DNA of 64,000 nucleotides. Source: Chelonoidis abingdonii. Taxonomy: Eukaryota; Chordata; Testudines; Testudinidae. Of the stretch, positions 1-10,194 are shown piece by piece; position 1 is the stretch's first letter, and every line of letters begins with the position of its first letter. The notes under the pieces were generated by a model, which was not told the origin of the DNA, did not search any database, and worked only from the letters and a program-made list of their open reading frames with translations. The stretch is taken from positions 14,340,838 through 14,404,837 of the forward strand of contig NC_133770.1 of assembly GCF_003597395.2 (NCBI RefSeq). Direction: 5' to 3'. A program made the position numbers and the translations under genes.

Positions 1-228
1 AGGATGAGGCCCTGTTCTAGCAGCTGAGGTGTGAAAACCAAGAGAGGAGAAACTGTTTCTGTAGTTGGCAAGCCATTGACAGTCTTTGTTCAATCCTGAG
101 CTGATGGTGTCAAATTTGCAGATGAACTGAAGCTCAGCAGTTTCTCTTTGAAGTCTGGTCCTGAAGTTTTTTTGCTGCAGGATGGCCGCCTTAAGGTCTG
201 CTATAGTGTGGCCAGGGAGGTAGGAGTG
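1..228 (-). pseudogene. Penelope-like element fragment, C-terminal endonuclease region
   Basis: Read on the minus strand this translates without a stop as the C-terminal part of a Penelope-like (PLE) GIY-YIG endonuclease region. Visible are an ILQQKNFRTR stretch, an E-x-x-L-Q-F-I-C-K-F-D-T run and a terminal S-S-G-L-N, which resembles the family pattern of a conserved Glu followed by a Thr and Gly-Leu-Asn. The element runs off the left edge of the window, so its reverse transcriptase, if kept, lies outside. Similarity stops near base 228, where the sequence becomes unrelated. In my recollection of turtle repeats this segment belongs to the family that also supplies the fold-back ends at 30.8 and 41.9 kb; that link is inference. 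Confidence 0.6.
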
Positions 229-369
229 CCTCCATCAGGATCTCTTCTAGAAACCCAAATTGCTGGTTTCTCTGGCTTGGTAGGCGAAAGAGAGAACTTG
301 GAGGGTTCTGCCCCTTTCTTTTACAGTCCAGGGAACTTTTGAATTGGATTCTTCTGAAGTTACCCCTCA

Positions 370-768
370 AAGTCTAGTTTGTTCCCGCTGTGAGGAAGGT
401 GACATGGAGTCTGGTGGTGAACAGCTCCTTGCTGTTTTCTTCCCCTCCTAGTGCTTGCTAAAATGCAAATTGTTCGGTAACCTGCAATCACCTCCCACTG
501 CTGTCCTGATGGTCCTGTTTACTGCTTATATGGAAAGCGAGGTCAACCCACATTCCTTTGGCTAGGGCAGACCGGTTTACCAACTCCCCCTGACAAGTCT
601 GATTTAAACCCACTTTACTCATAATTTCAGCACACATCCATAACTCTGAATATGCACTGCCCACACACATTATATGAGACTATTAATGATCAGCGAGTTA
701 TTTGTTTTCAAGTGATACCTCACAAGGCATATTTTGTACACAAAGTATTATACTAGCATATAGGGTGC
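370..768 (+). repeat. LTR-like repeat fragment (same family as 55.6-57.4 kb)
   Basis: From about base 504 this stretch aligns by eye with 56450-56708 plus 57342-57346. Both contain TTTACTGCTTA, then CACATTCCTTT, then a CTCACAA or TTCACAA block, then TTGTACA and an AGGGTG end. The match is patchy but collinear over about 260 bases. I read it as the 3' part of a long terminal repeat of an LTR retrotransposon or endogenous retrovirus. No gag, pol or env coding sequence is attached, and the class cannot be decided from these bases. Confidence 0.5.
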
Positions 769-796
769 TTAAAGTCACAGGAAGTTTAGATGAGTT

Positions 797-877
797 GGGG
801 CCAAAAATCTCTGCTGGTGTAAACTCATGGACTTCAGTGGAGCCACACTGATTTTTCACCAGCTGTGAGTCTAGTCC
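797..877. mobile_element. Palindromic MITE, degraded
   Basis: GGGGCCAAAAATCT begins a short imperfect palindrome with CTGCTGGTGTAAA on one side and TTTTTCACCAGCTG on the other, around a GACTTCAGTGG centre. This central motif recurs in other copies in the window (22852, 48850, 63289). No coding capacity. TSD not resolved. Confidence 0.45.
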
Positions 878-1365
878 ACAGTGCTTAAAAGGCTGGGGGC
901 TGCCCTAGAGCCACATCTGCCCTAGAACTTCGTGCACACACTGTGGTTAAAGCTGAGGGGGCTGAAACAGGGGCAGCAATGGTGGTAACATTTTTGACAC
1001 AGTCTAAGTGCAAGAGCCAGCACTCCCTGTGCAAAGCGAGTTCTGTTGTTCACTTGCAGGACTCAGCTGGGGGATCCTGACCTTGGTCGGTTCTTTCACA
1101 GGTGAGCAGTCCCATCAAAGCCACTGGCACTACTCGCCTGAGGCGCCACAGTCAGGTCTTTAATAGCTTGCTCTTCCTCCTGGAGAAGGAGCAAAATCAA
1201 ATCACACTATTGGGGACACCTCATCCAACTCCAGTGGATGACTTTTTATTATACCCAGCTCCCCAACACAAAGTGTCCTGCTCCATCCGCACTAATCTAA
1301 TTGCCCCTCACTTGAGCAAGAAAACCTTGCTGCCGTTTCAGTAAAAGGCTCTAAGAGAGGATGGA
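878..1365. other. No recognised feature
   Basis: Unique-looking sequence. Short open frames lack any recognisable motif or family similarity. I see no splice-bounded exon. Confidence 0.5.
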
Positions 1366-1457
1366 TGGCCTTGTAGTTAAGTCACTGGGCCATAGGAGAT
1401 TTGGAGTCAGTTCTTGACTCGGTCACCAGCTTCCCTGTGTGCCCGTACATCACCAGT
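1366..1457 (+). mobile_element. Possible MIR-like SINE, very degraded
   Basis: The order 'GTAGTTAAGTCACTGGGCC', 'GGAGTCAGTTCTTGACTC', then 'TTCCCTGTGTGC' loosely follows the tRNA-derived head and core of MIR-type SINEs. Weak. Confidence 0.3.
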
Positions 1458-1625
1458 GAAATGCAGCCACCTCTGGGGTGAAATATGGCAGCTGCTTAGC
1501 AGCACAACTTTACATCACAGTTTAGGCCAAGAAGTGATGATGAATTCCATAGCCAACTGAAAGAGATGGGGGTGGAGGGGTGGAGAGAGTGGGATTTAGT
1601 GATGCAGAATGTAATTACTCATTAC
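1458..1625 (+). repeat. Ancient dispersed repeat 'A', copy 1
   Basis: Starts GAAATGCAGCCACCTCTGGG and ends near GAATGTAATTACTC. The same order of blocks occurs at 18958-19115 and 58467-58640 in the same orientation. Between them runs a GGCAGCTG..TAGCA block. I do not recognise a named family. Confidence 0.55.
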
Positions 1626-1627
1626 TA

Positions 1628-1790
1628 TTGGTTGGGAATTTTCTAACTGAATGGTTTTTCATTGGAAAATGTCAATGCCAGAACTTTTCAAGATAATGTA
1701 TTAGTTTCAATGAAACTTTCACCAGGGAATGGTTTCACAGGTCTAGGATGGAATTTCTGGCCAAAGCCAGAGAGAGAGGCAAGGGGAAGC
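1628..1790. repeat. AT-rich dispersed repeat remnant
   Basis: GGTTGGGAATTTTCT, then TCATTGGAAAATG, then TTTCAATGAAACTTTC and GAATTTCTGGCCAAA. This resembles a widespread sauropsid repeat with runs of AAATTTTC complementary to GAAAATTT. Related in style to 28738-28992. Identification is from memory and uncertain. Confidence 0.35.
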
Positions 1791-3599
1791 TACTCAAGCT
1801 AGCCAATAGCTCAGGATTAGTGTGCTCATCTGTGATGTTTGAAGTACACAGGTTTAAGTCTCTGTTTGACTCAGATATTAGACTTGAACCTCAGTCTGCC
1901 ATGTCCCAGGTGCGTGCCCTAATTCCTGCGCTATAGGCTGTTCTGGAGTGGGTTGCTCTCTCACATTTTTCACAAAAACCTCAAAAGGTCTCAGTTTCAT
2001 CCTGATCTGGAATGGGGAAATATTTTGACATCTCCATTATTTTCATAGTGCAGGAAAACCATTTCCCTCCCAGCTTTATTACTCTTACAGGAATTAGGCC
2101 AGGACACTGGGGATAACCCCTCTACTCTGGTGTATAGTGCAGCCTTGTAGAAAATGTCATGAACATTTACCAGCCCAGATCTCCAGTTTCAAAAATTGTT
2201 TTTGAGCGTCCAGCTAGTTATCTTAAAGAGGTCTGATTTTCAGTAAGTGCAGAGATCCCTTTCCAGTGTCTCAAATGGGCACCCACCAGTATGAGTCATT
2301 TCTGAAAATGTAGGCCAAAATCTATTTGCTTGTCCTGATCATAATGATTAACAATAATTAAAAACAAATTATATTTTACCCATCAGAAAAAAAACTGCCT
2401 TAAGCAAGTAGAAGTTTGCAAGACTGGAATTGTGACATGGGACCTTTTTATGCATTGCACATCTACATAACTATGTGCAACAATCCTACATACATTATAT
2501 TTATACCAAGACAAAGTATGAATATGGCACAGTAATCATTTTAATATACTTCTTCCCTGTTAGTATAAAGGATATGCTGGAAACTCTACAAAGTAATTTT
2601 TTAAATGATTATTTTGCAGCTGGCCCCATTTATCTTTTTGGCGTTTTAGTACTCAAATGCCATGTTTTCTAATAACGGTTTCCCCCATAAGCATTCCTAC
2701 TGTGCCCATACAGATGATAAATGAGAGCTAGAGGAACCGTCACACTAGGAACCCTGGACCGAGGTCTCCAGCTTCCCAAGCTCTGCATTGTGCCCAGCAT
2801 GCCAGCTGTGGGGTGCTGTCATTTCAGCCTCTGCCAGACGTTGCAGAGATTTTATCATTCATAGCTTAAATATGACAAGATTAAAATATTCCCGTAATCT
2901 GCATCTGGGAATAGAAGTTGCCAGTAAGAGCAGAGTTGGTGGGTGAACCATTACCATATAAAGGCAACCTTTGCTACATGTGTGAAATGAGTCTGTTGTC
3001 TCTGGTCCTACTGGATAATAATCAGCAGTGTAGTCAGCAGGATTTAGGGAGATCCTGCATGATAACACTAGGTAGCACAGGCTGTGTTTATTTGGTTTGG
3101 GAGGACTACAGGGACCTGTCTGTGTCCAGCACTGTCAGGAGAGAATTTCCTTTATATTGGTTGTAGCAGAGTTCAGTCTCTTTTGTACCATGAGATACTA
3201 GCCCCATCAGTAGTTGGCCATCTTGCTGGCAGTGTCAACAAGGAGGAGTCAATAACTGGATGTTCAACTCTAGTCAGTGTGTATTAAATGTCCCCCTTTG
3301 TACCTGGTCCACAGAGGATGAGAATCTGTTACAGCCTCCAATTCAGATCAGATATTGAGAGGTTTTAGCTATGGAGAGCGCCCACTTTAATCCTTGGTTT
3401 TGGATAAATGGGGTGCTTATCTGGGATTTGAACTGCTGTGGATTTCAGATGCCCAGGGTGTGCTCCCTCTGTCCAAGAGAAGCATACATCACACTGATCA
3501 GTGTGCACTGAGACTGGACTTCTTTCTCAACTCATCTCTTCAGGTAAGTATTGAGGTACCTTGCTGGGAATGTTGGTGCTGCTGCTCCTGCTGTTCCTG
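1791..3599. other. No recognised feature
   Basis: About 1.8 kb with no coding similarity. Open frames at 2475-2672, 2918-3166 and 3394-3612 are short, overlap each other on both strands and carry no motif. A tRNA-SINE-like patch may exist at 1790-1935 but I cannot support it. Confidence 0.45.
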
Positions 3600-4631
3600 T
3601 GTTGTGATCTGACAGAGAAGTAGAACTCATCCTGGGATGGCCACCCAAATATTCCAAGACAACTTGCTTCAATACAGAAAAATAACCCACCAACAAGAAA
3701 AACCACTGTTGCACACATCTAGTTGTCACCTGCCACCCCACGTTGGAACTCATATGGGGTATCATTAAATAATTACAACCAGTACTTGATGGATATCACA
3801 TCCTAAAAGAAATCTTTCCCAATCCTTCTCTTAGGCCCTTCCAATAACCCCAGGTCAACCTTGCCAAGCTCATCATCAGAAGCAAGCTCCCCACAGACCA
3901 GGACACACCAACTCAGAGCGGCACCAGATCCTGCCAGAAAATCAGGTGCAAAACCTGCAGCCATATCGCCACTGCTATAGTGATCAATACCTCCCACAGC
4001 ACACCTTTCAAGATCTATGGGTTCCACACATGCCTATGACAACACGTGGTGTATCTCATCCAGTGCCCCAACAATGCCCCAACAACAACTATATGGGTGA
4101 CACCAGACAACCATTATGCTGTTGAATGAACTCACACAGAAAAATGATAAAAGCCAAAAATGCCCTATCACCTGTGGATGAACACTTTTCACAGAGCAGT
4201 CCCTCCATATCTCATCTTTCAGGCCTCATCCTCAAAGGAAACCTGCCGAACACTATGGAAAGACAAGCCTGGGAATTTACATTCACAGCTCTGAGGACAT
4301 TAAAGACCATGGACTTAACAGTGACTATGGTTTTGTGGCTCCTTACAATAATTTGCAACACACTTTACTGCCTATTACTCTCCTTTGTCCTAGGATTGCA
4401 GAGGTCTTAATTGCACACTTCCTTTTAAGTGGTCTCCTAAAACATGTGTAAACCCCTTATGTTTAACAATCTGCCCCACCTTGTATTTAGCTTGGACACT
4501 CTCCTTATCTTTTCCAGTCTGAGAAAGCTTGGTGAAACTCAAAAGCTTCTCCCTTTGATCAATAGAAGTTGATCCAATAAAAGATATTACCTCACCCATC
4601 TTGTCTCTCCCACATCTTGGGAGACACAAGA
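3600..4631 (+). mobile_element. Penelope-like element, 3' region with GIY-YIG endonuclease
   Basis: Decayed 3' part of a Penelope-like retroelement, the class that couples a reverse transcriptase to a GIY-YIG endonuclease. Three landmarks occur in the family order but in different frames. Around 3929-3961 a Cys-x-x-x-Arg-Cys-Lys-Thr-Cys run matches the zinc-finger-like linker. At 4047-4067 VVYLIQC matches the GIY half. At 4090 onward YMGDT matches the YIG half, followed by MNSHR and a conserved Glu region up to about 4330. The noncoding tail (AAAAGATATTACCTCACCC at about 4577) is the usual 3' end. The element is interrupted by the CR1 that starts near 4632, and its last bases resume at 5768. 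Confidence 0.75.
4041..4410 (+). pseudogene. GIY-YIG endonuclease remnant of PLE, frameshifted
   Basis: The GIY-like segment QHVVYLIQC (4041-4067) lies in one frame and stops at a TGA shortly after. The YIG-like segment (from 4090) and the C-terminal domain (4126-4410: NSHR, then PVDEHF, then ERQAWEF) lie in another. At least one frameshift and a stop therefore separate the catalytic halves. In the family this domain nicks target DNA for priming; this copy cannot encode it. The His, Glu and Arg residues around the helix are still recognisable, so decay is moderate. Confidence 0.7.
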
Positions 4632-5767
4632 TCTGGGAGAGATTTTAGCAAAGCTTTTGATACAGTCTCCCACAGTATTCTTGCCGGCAAGTTAAAGAAG
4701 TATGGGCTGGATGAATGGACTATAAGGTGGATTGAAATCTGGCTAGATCATCCGACTCAATGGGTAGTGATCAATGACTCCATGTCTAGTTGGCAGCCGG
4801 CATCAAGCGGAGTGCCTCAATGGTTGGTCCTGGGGATGGTTTTGTTCAATATCTTCATTAATGATCTGGAGGATGGCATGGACCGTACCCTCAGCAAGTT
4901 TGCAGACGAAACTAAACTGGGAAGAATGGTAGATATGCTGGAGGGTAGGGATAGATTACAGAGGGACCTAGACAAATTGGAGGACTGGGCCAAAAGAAAT
5001 CTGACGTTCAAAAAGGACAAGCGCAGAGTCCTGCACTTAGGATGGAAGAACTCCATTCACTGTTACAGACTAGGGACTGAGTGGGTAAGCAGCAGTTCTG
5101 TAGAAAAGGACCCAGGGGTTACAGTGGATGAGAAGCTGGATATGAGTCAACAGTGTGCCCTTGTTGCCAAGAAGGCTAATGGCATTTTGGGCTGTATAAG
5201 TAGAAGCACTGCCAGCAGATTGAGGGACATGATCATTCCCCTCTATTTAGCATTGGTGAGGGCTCATCTGGAGTACTGTGTTCAGTTTTGGGCCCCACAC
5301 TACAAGAAGGATGTGAAAAAATTGGAAAGAGTCCAGCGGAGGGCAACAAAAAATGATTAGGGGGCTGGATCACATGATTTATGAGGAGAATCTGAGGGAA
5401 CTGGGATTATTTAGTCTGCAGAAGAGAAGATTGGGGGGTCGGATTTGATAGCTGCTTTCAACTACTTGAAAGGGGGTTCCAAAGAGGATGGATCTAGATG
5501 TTCTCAGTGGCGGCAGATGACAGAACAAGGAGTAATGGTCTCAAGTTGCAGTGGGGGAGGTTTAGTTGGATATTAGGAAAAAACATTTCACTGGAATGGG
5601 TTTCCTAGGGAGGTGGTGGAATCTCCTTCCTTAGAGTTTTTTAAGGTCAGGCTTGACAAAGCCCTGACTGGGATGATTTAATTGGGGATTGGTCCTGCTT
5701 TGAGCAGGGGGTTGGACCAGATGACCTCCTGAGGTCCCTTCCAACCCTGAGATTCCATGATTCTATG
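4632..5767 (+). mobile_element. CR1 LINE, 5'-truncated, inserted in PLE tail
   Basis: A 5'-truncated CR1 non-LTR retrotransposon. It begins inside the reverse transcriptase at the DFSKAFD block and keeps the whole 3' end, including the conserved tail 'GGACCAGATGACCTCCTGAG' and the closing octamers GATTCCATG ATTCTATG. The left junction follows 'CACATCTTGGGAGAC' of the PLE. The PLE tail continues after the CR1 as GACCAACTACAACAAAACTGC, so CR1 landed later than the PLE. No TSD is visible, which is usual for CR1. Confidence 0.9.
4641..5360 (+). pseudogene. CR1 reverse transcriptase fragment with FADE in place of FADD
   Basis: About 240 codons open without a stop. Visible in order: DFSKAFDTVSH (palm motif A), SGVPQ (motif B), [19 protein letters not shown] (motif C), LHLG, VTVDEKLDMS, then the conserved CR1 C-terminus with [23 protein letters not shown] split over two lines of the family pattern. 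The second catalytic Asp of motif C is Glu (codon 4908-4910). The frame is lost after 5360, where the terminal domain continues with frameshifts and stops. The apparent Met start at 4617 is not meaningful; the real protein began far upstream. Confidence 0.85.
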
Positions 5768-5792
5768 ACCAACTACAACAAAACTGCAAATA
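5768..5792 (+). mobile_element. Displaced end of the PLE split by CR1
   Basis: The bases right after the CR1 tail match the expected final bases of the PLE whose body ends near 4631. This restores one element on either side of the insertion. Confidence 0.5.
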
Positions 5793-6352
5793 GAGGATAT
5801 TAGTTTCCAGGACACTTTTCGTTAGGGTTTAACAATGCATCTAAAATAAATTAGGGGTTGGGGTTGGGTGGAAGAATGGGATAGGAGAATGATGTAATTG
5901 TAAGTCAACTCTCTTAACTATAAAGTTGACCCCATCATGCAAAATTATGGCATGTCCAATGCGATTGCTTGTGCCCGAATATGTCATTTCTATCTAAATG
6001 GAATAATTGTGTTGGGCAGATTCCATGTCCAAACAGCAGCTTTCTCCTTCCCAAAATAGCATCTGCTGCTGCTGCATTGTGCAGTGAAGTCCATGGGCCT
6101 GAGACAACAGCCTATTCATAATAATTTTTTTATGTACTGTGTGCTGAGTAATAACATGAGAGGACTCCATGTTTACACAACTAAACTGGCTCTTTATTAA
6201 GAGAACTATCTCCAGAGGTGTTCCCCCCACAACTAGCATTCCAGCCATGTGCACGCAAACTGGCTTCTGTGTGCCTCCTCTAAACTCTTCCAACCTGCCA
6301 GTTGTGTGCCTCTGTCCAGTTCCAGGCAGATTGATACGTTAGTCAGCAAAGT
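5793..6352. other. No recognised feature
   Basis: Unassigned. The minus-strand open frame 5994-6293 (99 codons) has no motif I know and is not bounded by anything exon-like. Confidence 0.45.
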
Positions 6353-6447
6353 ATGGGCCAAATCCTGAGGTCTTTACTCAGAGAAAACGTCCACTGATTT
6401 TGCCTGAGCAAGGTCTGCGCAAAGACCTCAGGATCTTGTTTTGACCC
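6353..6447. mobile_element. Palindromic MITE
   Basis: GGGCCAAATCCTGAGGTCTT on the left answers AAGACCTCAGGATCTTG on the right, with a centre near CCACTGATTTTG. Non-coding. Family is likely the same as the element at 8826-8934, whose terminal repeats are similar. Confidence 0.6.
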
Positions 6448-6929
6448 AGTGATAAACTTGACCCTTTTATAGACAAGATCCATCTTAGGTTTATGGTGCA
6501 GAGCGCCTAAAGGAAAAAGTCCACCAGGGAAGGAGGTCATGGTGGCTGAAACCTCCCCTGTACCAGGGGAATCTAAAGGAAGGGTGGAGCCAAAAATGCC
6601 TCTCTGTGATTGGGAAGAGCATGAGAGGTGAGAAAGTGCCAGCTTGTTCTGTAGAGCACTGGCAGGGATAGATCGTTTGGCCCTGAGCAGAAGGTGACAT
6701 CACTGTCTACCCTTCTCTTGAGTGAAGGCCTTGTGGGATGGAAGATTAGCTGGAAAGAGAGGTACTGTCTACACCTCCCTTGTGTGAATCTGGCCCTCCA
6801 TCTTCAAAACACTTTGCATGCATTTGTTAAGTGCTATGAATTATTGTGACACAAGTCTGGGATTAGAAAGACACAGTAGTGGTTGAGATGACTTTTGAGG
6901 AAGAGAGGAGATGCCTTATGGTTATGACA
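6448..6929. other. No recognised feature
   Basis: Unassigned sequence without coding or repeat similarity that I can support. Confidence 0.4.
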
Positions 6930-7062
6930 ATACAACTAAGAAGACCTGGGCTCAGTGCCTGGCTCCACAGACTCTCTATGTAACCTTGGGCAAGTCACTT
7001 AATCATTGTGCCTCAGTTTACCCAGCTGCAGATAGGGATAATGCACACTTCTCACACAGTTA
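6930..7062 (+). mobile_element. MIR-like tRNA-derived SINE
   Basis: Contains the MIR core: CTTGGGCAAGTCACTTAATC, then TGCCTCAGTTTACCC and a GATAGGGATAATG block. This order is diagnostic for MIR-type SINEs. The promoter head is degraded. Confidence 0.75.
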
Positions 7063-7067
7063 TGAGG

Positions 7068-7243
7068 AGATGGTGTCCCTAGCCTCTGTTTACCAGAAGC
7101 TGGGAATGAGAGGCAGGGAATGGATCACTTCATGATCACCTGTTCATTCCCTCTGGGGCACCTGGCATTGGGCACTGTCGGAAAACAGAATACTAGGCTA
7201 GATGGACCTTTGGTGTGACCCAGTATGGTTGTTCTTATGAGAA
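7068..7243 (+). mobile_element. LINE 3'-tail repeat, CR1/L3-like
   Basis: Ends 'CTAGATGGACCTTTGGTGTG' then ACCCAGTATGGTTGTTCTTATG. This is built like the CR1 tail (CTAGATGACCT..., then a TTCTATG end) but is a distinct family that I know from turtle genomes. Upstream it holds 'CTCTGGGGCACCTGGCATTG'. Only the noncoding tail is present. It directly follows the MIR copy. Confidence 0.6.
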
Positions 7244-8066
7244 ATTCATTGAGCTTTGTGAGATGCTCAGATATGATGCTGATGTGCCAGGATGCGAACC
7301 ACACAAATATACCCGACAGTTTACAATGGGCGACACAAAATAAAGACTTTATCTCGTGTTATAAACACCCCTTCCTGTAAATGGTGTCGCAGCATGAACA
7401 TTCCTTTGAAAAATAATGAGGAAGATCAATCTCCTGCTAATGTGTCAGCCACAAATAGCAGTGGAAGGGACTGCTGAGGTACCAGCACTGAAAACTGTAT
7501 TTTCAGAGTATGCAGTTGTGGGTACATGGTCAAGAACTATTTATATTCCTATTGCTCGGAATGGTCCCGTCTGAAAAGGCATACAACCCTGCCTGCTTTC
7601 TGTAAAGGCTTTTGTGTGATGAGACATAAAGTATGAAATTAGAGGATAGATAATGATGCCTCTACGGTAATAAGAGAACAGAATGGTCTCATTACTAATC
7701 ACTGTTTACAGTAGCTTCTTGACCCTCTTAGGGCAGTATTTATTACTGGCAGTGGTAACTTGCACATGTGCTGTGTGTTCTCCAGGATAAAAATAGCCCT
7801 GGAGTCTATTTCTGTCACCAGGAAGGGAGCAGAGCAGAGCAAGTCTTTGTTCAGCAGTTGTTTTTTATTTCAGTGTAACTCGGAGTCTGAACATTCCAAA
7901 GACAGAAGGAAAAGATTTGTGTCAAAATAGTGGGAGCTAATTTGAGAGCGCTAGGTGAGCAACGTGAACAACCTAAAGATAGTTTAGAGAGGCAGGTCTA
8001 GAAATGTCCCTCTTCAGAAAAATAACGGGGCATCCTGCTGAGTATTGTTACTACAATATAATTGGT
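7244..8066. other. No recognised feature
   Basis: Unassigned. The frame at 7292-7477 has no motif. Confidence 0.4.
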
Positions 8067-8142
8067 GGGCCTGATTCTCTATTGCCTTGATCGGTCATCT
8101 CCTCCTGTGCAAAGTGGGTGTAAAATTCTACCCCTGGGATCT
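8067..8142. mobile_element. MITE-like fragment
   Basis: GGGCCTGATTCTCTATTGCC followed by GTGGGTGTAAAATTCTACCC. Same start and GGTGTAAAAT block as 19425-19500. Only one half of the palindrome is clear. Confidence 0.45.
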
Positions 8143-8825
8143 GGGTGCATTATAAAGTCTCTTTGCAGTCCAAGGGCAAGCAGCCAAGCTCCCAATCCTA
8201 CTGAGTCAGTGAGCACCGCTGAGGAGGGGAGGAGGGGGGAAGGAAGTGGGCAGTGTTGGCAACTCCTGTGATTTTATTATGAGCCTCGGGATATTTGGTG
8301 TCTTTTCTTCAAACCCCAGCTCCTGGAATCGTGCTAAGACGTGAGCATCTCATCTTTCTTATGTTTGTGTTTTTTAAAGGAAAGGCTCTAGCTCTGATGG
8401 TTACAGAGTGATGCTTGGAAAGGTGGCCCCTAGCAGTTTAGAAACCAGAATGCAGGCAAAAGAACCCCAAAGTGTTTTGTTTTTAAAATGTCTCACGTTT
8501 TCTTAAGCTCATCTCATGATTTTTTGAGGAGGTAGACTTAGCATTATAGACTGCTTGAGGCAGGCAATATTGAGATGCTTTCCAATCCCCAAATCGTGGG
8601 CCATGCAGGAGCTGAAACAGCTCCTGATGTACTGTTAGAGAAGCTGTACCATGTGTCTACCCCTCCCACCTCTGACATGTGTCCTGTCTAGAGAATCCTC
8701 TGTCTTTTTACAGCAGCTGAGTCTGTCTCCACAGAACTGGGGGTGGGGATTGAGCCCTATGTCTCACACTGTTGCTAATAGCCTTCTACAGTTCATGTTC
8801 TCCAGAGCCAGGGCACAGTATATCC

Positions 8826-8934
8826 CAGGCCAAATCCTGAGCCACATTGTTAAGCAAGCTCTACAGTATAAAGAGCAGCTTGCTTGAGAAAGAATGAAGG
8901 AAAGTTTGTCTAAATCCACTCAGGATTTGGCCTG
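8826..8934. mobile_element. MITE with perfect 16-bp terminal inverted repeats
   Basis: CAGGCCAAATCCTGAG at 8826-8841 is exactly inverted at 8919-8934. The 77-bp interior has a second inverted pair (AAGCAAGCTCT / AGCAGCTTGCTT). No coding capacity. The TSD is unclear. The ends look like hAT-type CAG...CTG ends. Confidence 0.7.
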
Positions 8935-8954
8935 CAGTACTTAGCCAGCTGTAC

Positions 8955-9150
8955 AAGAAACAGTGTGCTCTAGTGGTTAGGGAAGATGTACTGAGAGTTG
9001 GCAGAAATTGGTTCCATTCTGACATGGGATCTTGAAAGACATAACTTGTCTGTGCCTCGATTTCCCTGGTTGTAGCATGACGGTAATATTTACCTTCCCC
9101 TGAGCTTGCTATGAGGCTTCTAAAGTGCTGTGAATACCTTGTATGGAGGG
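8955..9150 (+). mobile_element. MIR-like SINE, degraded
   Basis: Tandem cues in MIR order: CTCTAGTGGTTAGGG (tRNA-like A-box region), GTTCCATTC (B-box-like), CTGTGCCTCGATTTCCC, then GACGGTAATATTTACC and CTATGAGGCTTCTAAAGTGC. Confidence 0.65.
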
Positions 9151-9339
9151 GGTTTCATGAATTTAAGTATTTTGTACTTTATGTTTCTTTACCTCATCTC
9201 TGCCTTCTCTTACTCCACATTCCCTCAAAATGAGAAGATTGTTATGGTTTATTTTGATAATCCATTGCTGTGAAATATTTTTTTAAAGGCTAAAACCCAA
9301 CTGCTATGGACTAATTTACCACAGGACAGTAATTCATTA
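9151..9339. other. No recognised feature
   Basis: AT-rich unassigned sequence. Confidence 0.4.
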
Positions 9340-9433
9340 TGGGCCAAGTTCTAATCTTAGTTCAACTAGTGAAAATTCAGAGTGACTGCCCCATATTTAC
9401 ACCAGTATAAGAGTGATCAGAATCTGGCCCCAC
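9340..9433. mobile_element. Palindromic MITE
   Basis: TGGGCCAAGTTCTAATCTTA on the left is answered by GATCAGAATCTGGCCCCA on the right, around TTTACACCAGTATAA. Non-coding. Confidence 0.55.
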
Positions 9434-9654
9434 GTAAATGAGATAGGGCTAACTTCCATGTTTAATTTTTTAAGTGGAATATCAATCTGTTGAATCTGCT
9501 TGGTCTTTTTCACCAAACAATACTCTATGGACTTTATTGTTTTTATCTGTTGGGTCAATGGCAAGCATTTGTTAAAGCCAGAGACCAATTTTAAGTCTAT
9601 AGTTCATTTTATTTAAGCTAAAGGAGAATTAAAATAAAAATACATGGCTCAGCT

Positions 9655-9724
9655 GCAAATCACCATAGCTTTGTTCACTTCAATAGGGCTATACTGATTC
9701 ATACCAGCTGAGGATCTGGCTCCC
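9655..9724. mobile_element. MITE fragment of the AGCTGAGGATCTGG family
   Basis: Ends ACCAGCTGAGGATCTGGCTC. The same end closes copies at 15493-15552 and, with changes, 22852-22930. Confidence 0.45.
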
Positions 9725-10134
9725 TATTCTGGAGAAACTGCTATTTTATGTAAGCCTGATACATTTCTAGTATTTTTAGTATTATTTATAGGAAAAAGTC
9801 ATGCATGTTGGTGTAATTCATATCCAAGCACTATCCATCACCATCAGCTTATTGTTATTAATGGGGATTCACACACCGGCAATATGTGCAAGCTGAAAAG
9901 ATCCCTCTTTTTTCATTACTGCTAGGACACAGTCTGTCTTCCAGCTGTCATTCCTTCTGTCTCTCCTGCCAGAAACCTCTCTTTCTCCTGGCCCTCTCAC
10001 TGCCACTTCTTGCTGTGCAACTGCAATATCCTGCTCTTGCTACTGTCACACCTATTCAATCACTGTAGTCTGCATTTCTGACATAATTTCACAATGTATT
10101 TGAATATTACTAATTCTTTAACTCATCCCTGGAG

Positions 10135-10190
10135 TCATAGATTTTTAAAGCCAGAAGTAACCATTATGATAACCTAGACAGCATCATAGA
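10135..10190 (+). repeat. Fragment of dispersed repeat 'B'
   Basis: Holds TTTTTAAAGCCAGAAGTAACC and ATTATGATAACCTAGAC. This head is shared with 49640-49700 (TTAAGCCAGAAG...ATCATCTAATC). Confidence 0.45.
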
Positions 10191-10194
10191 TAGC

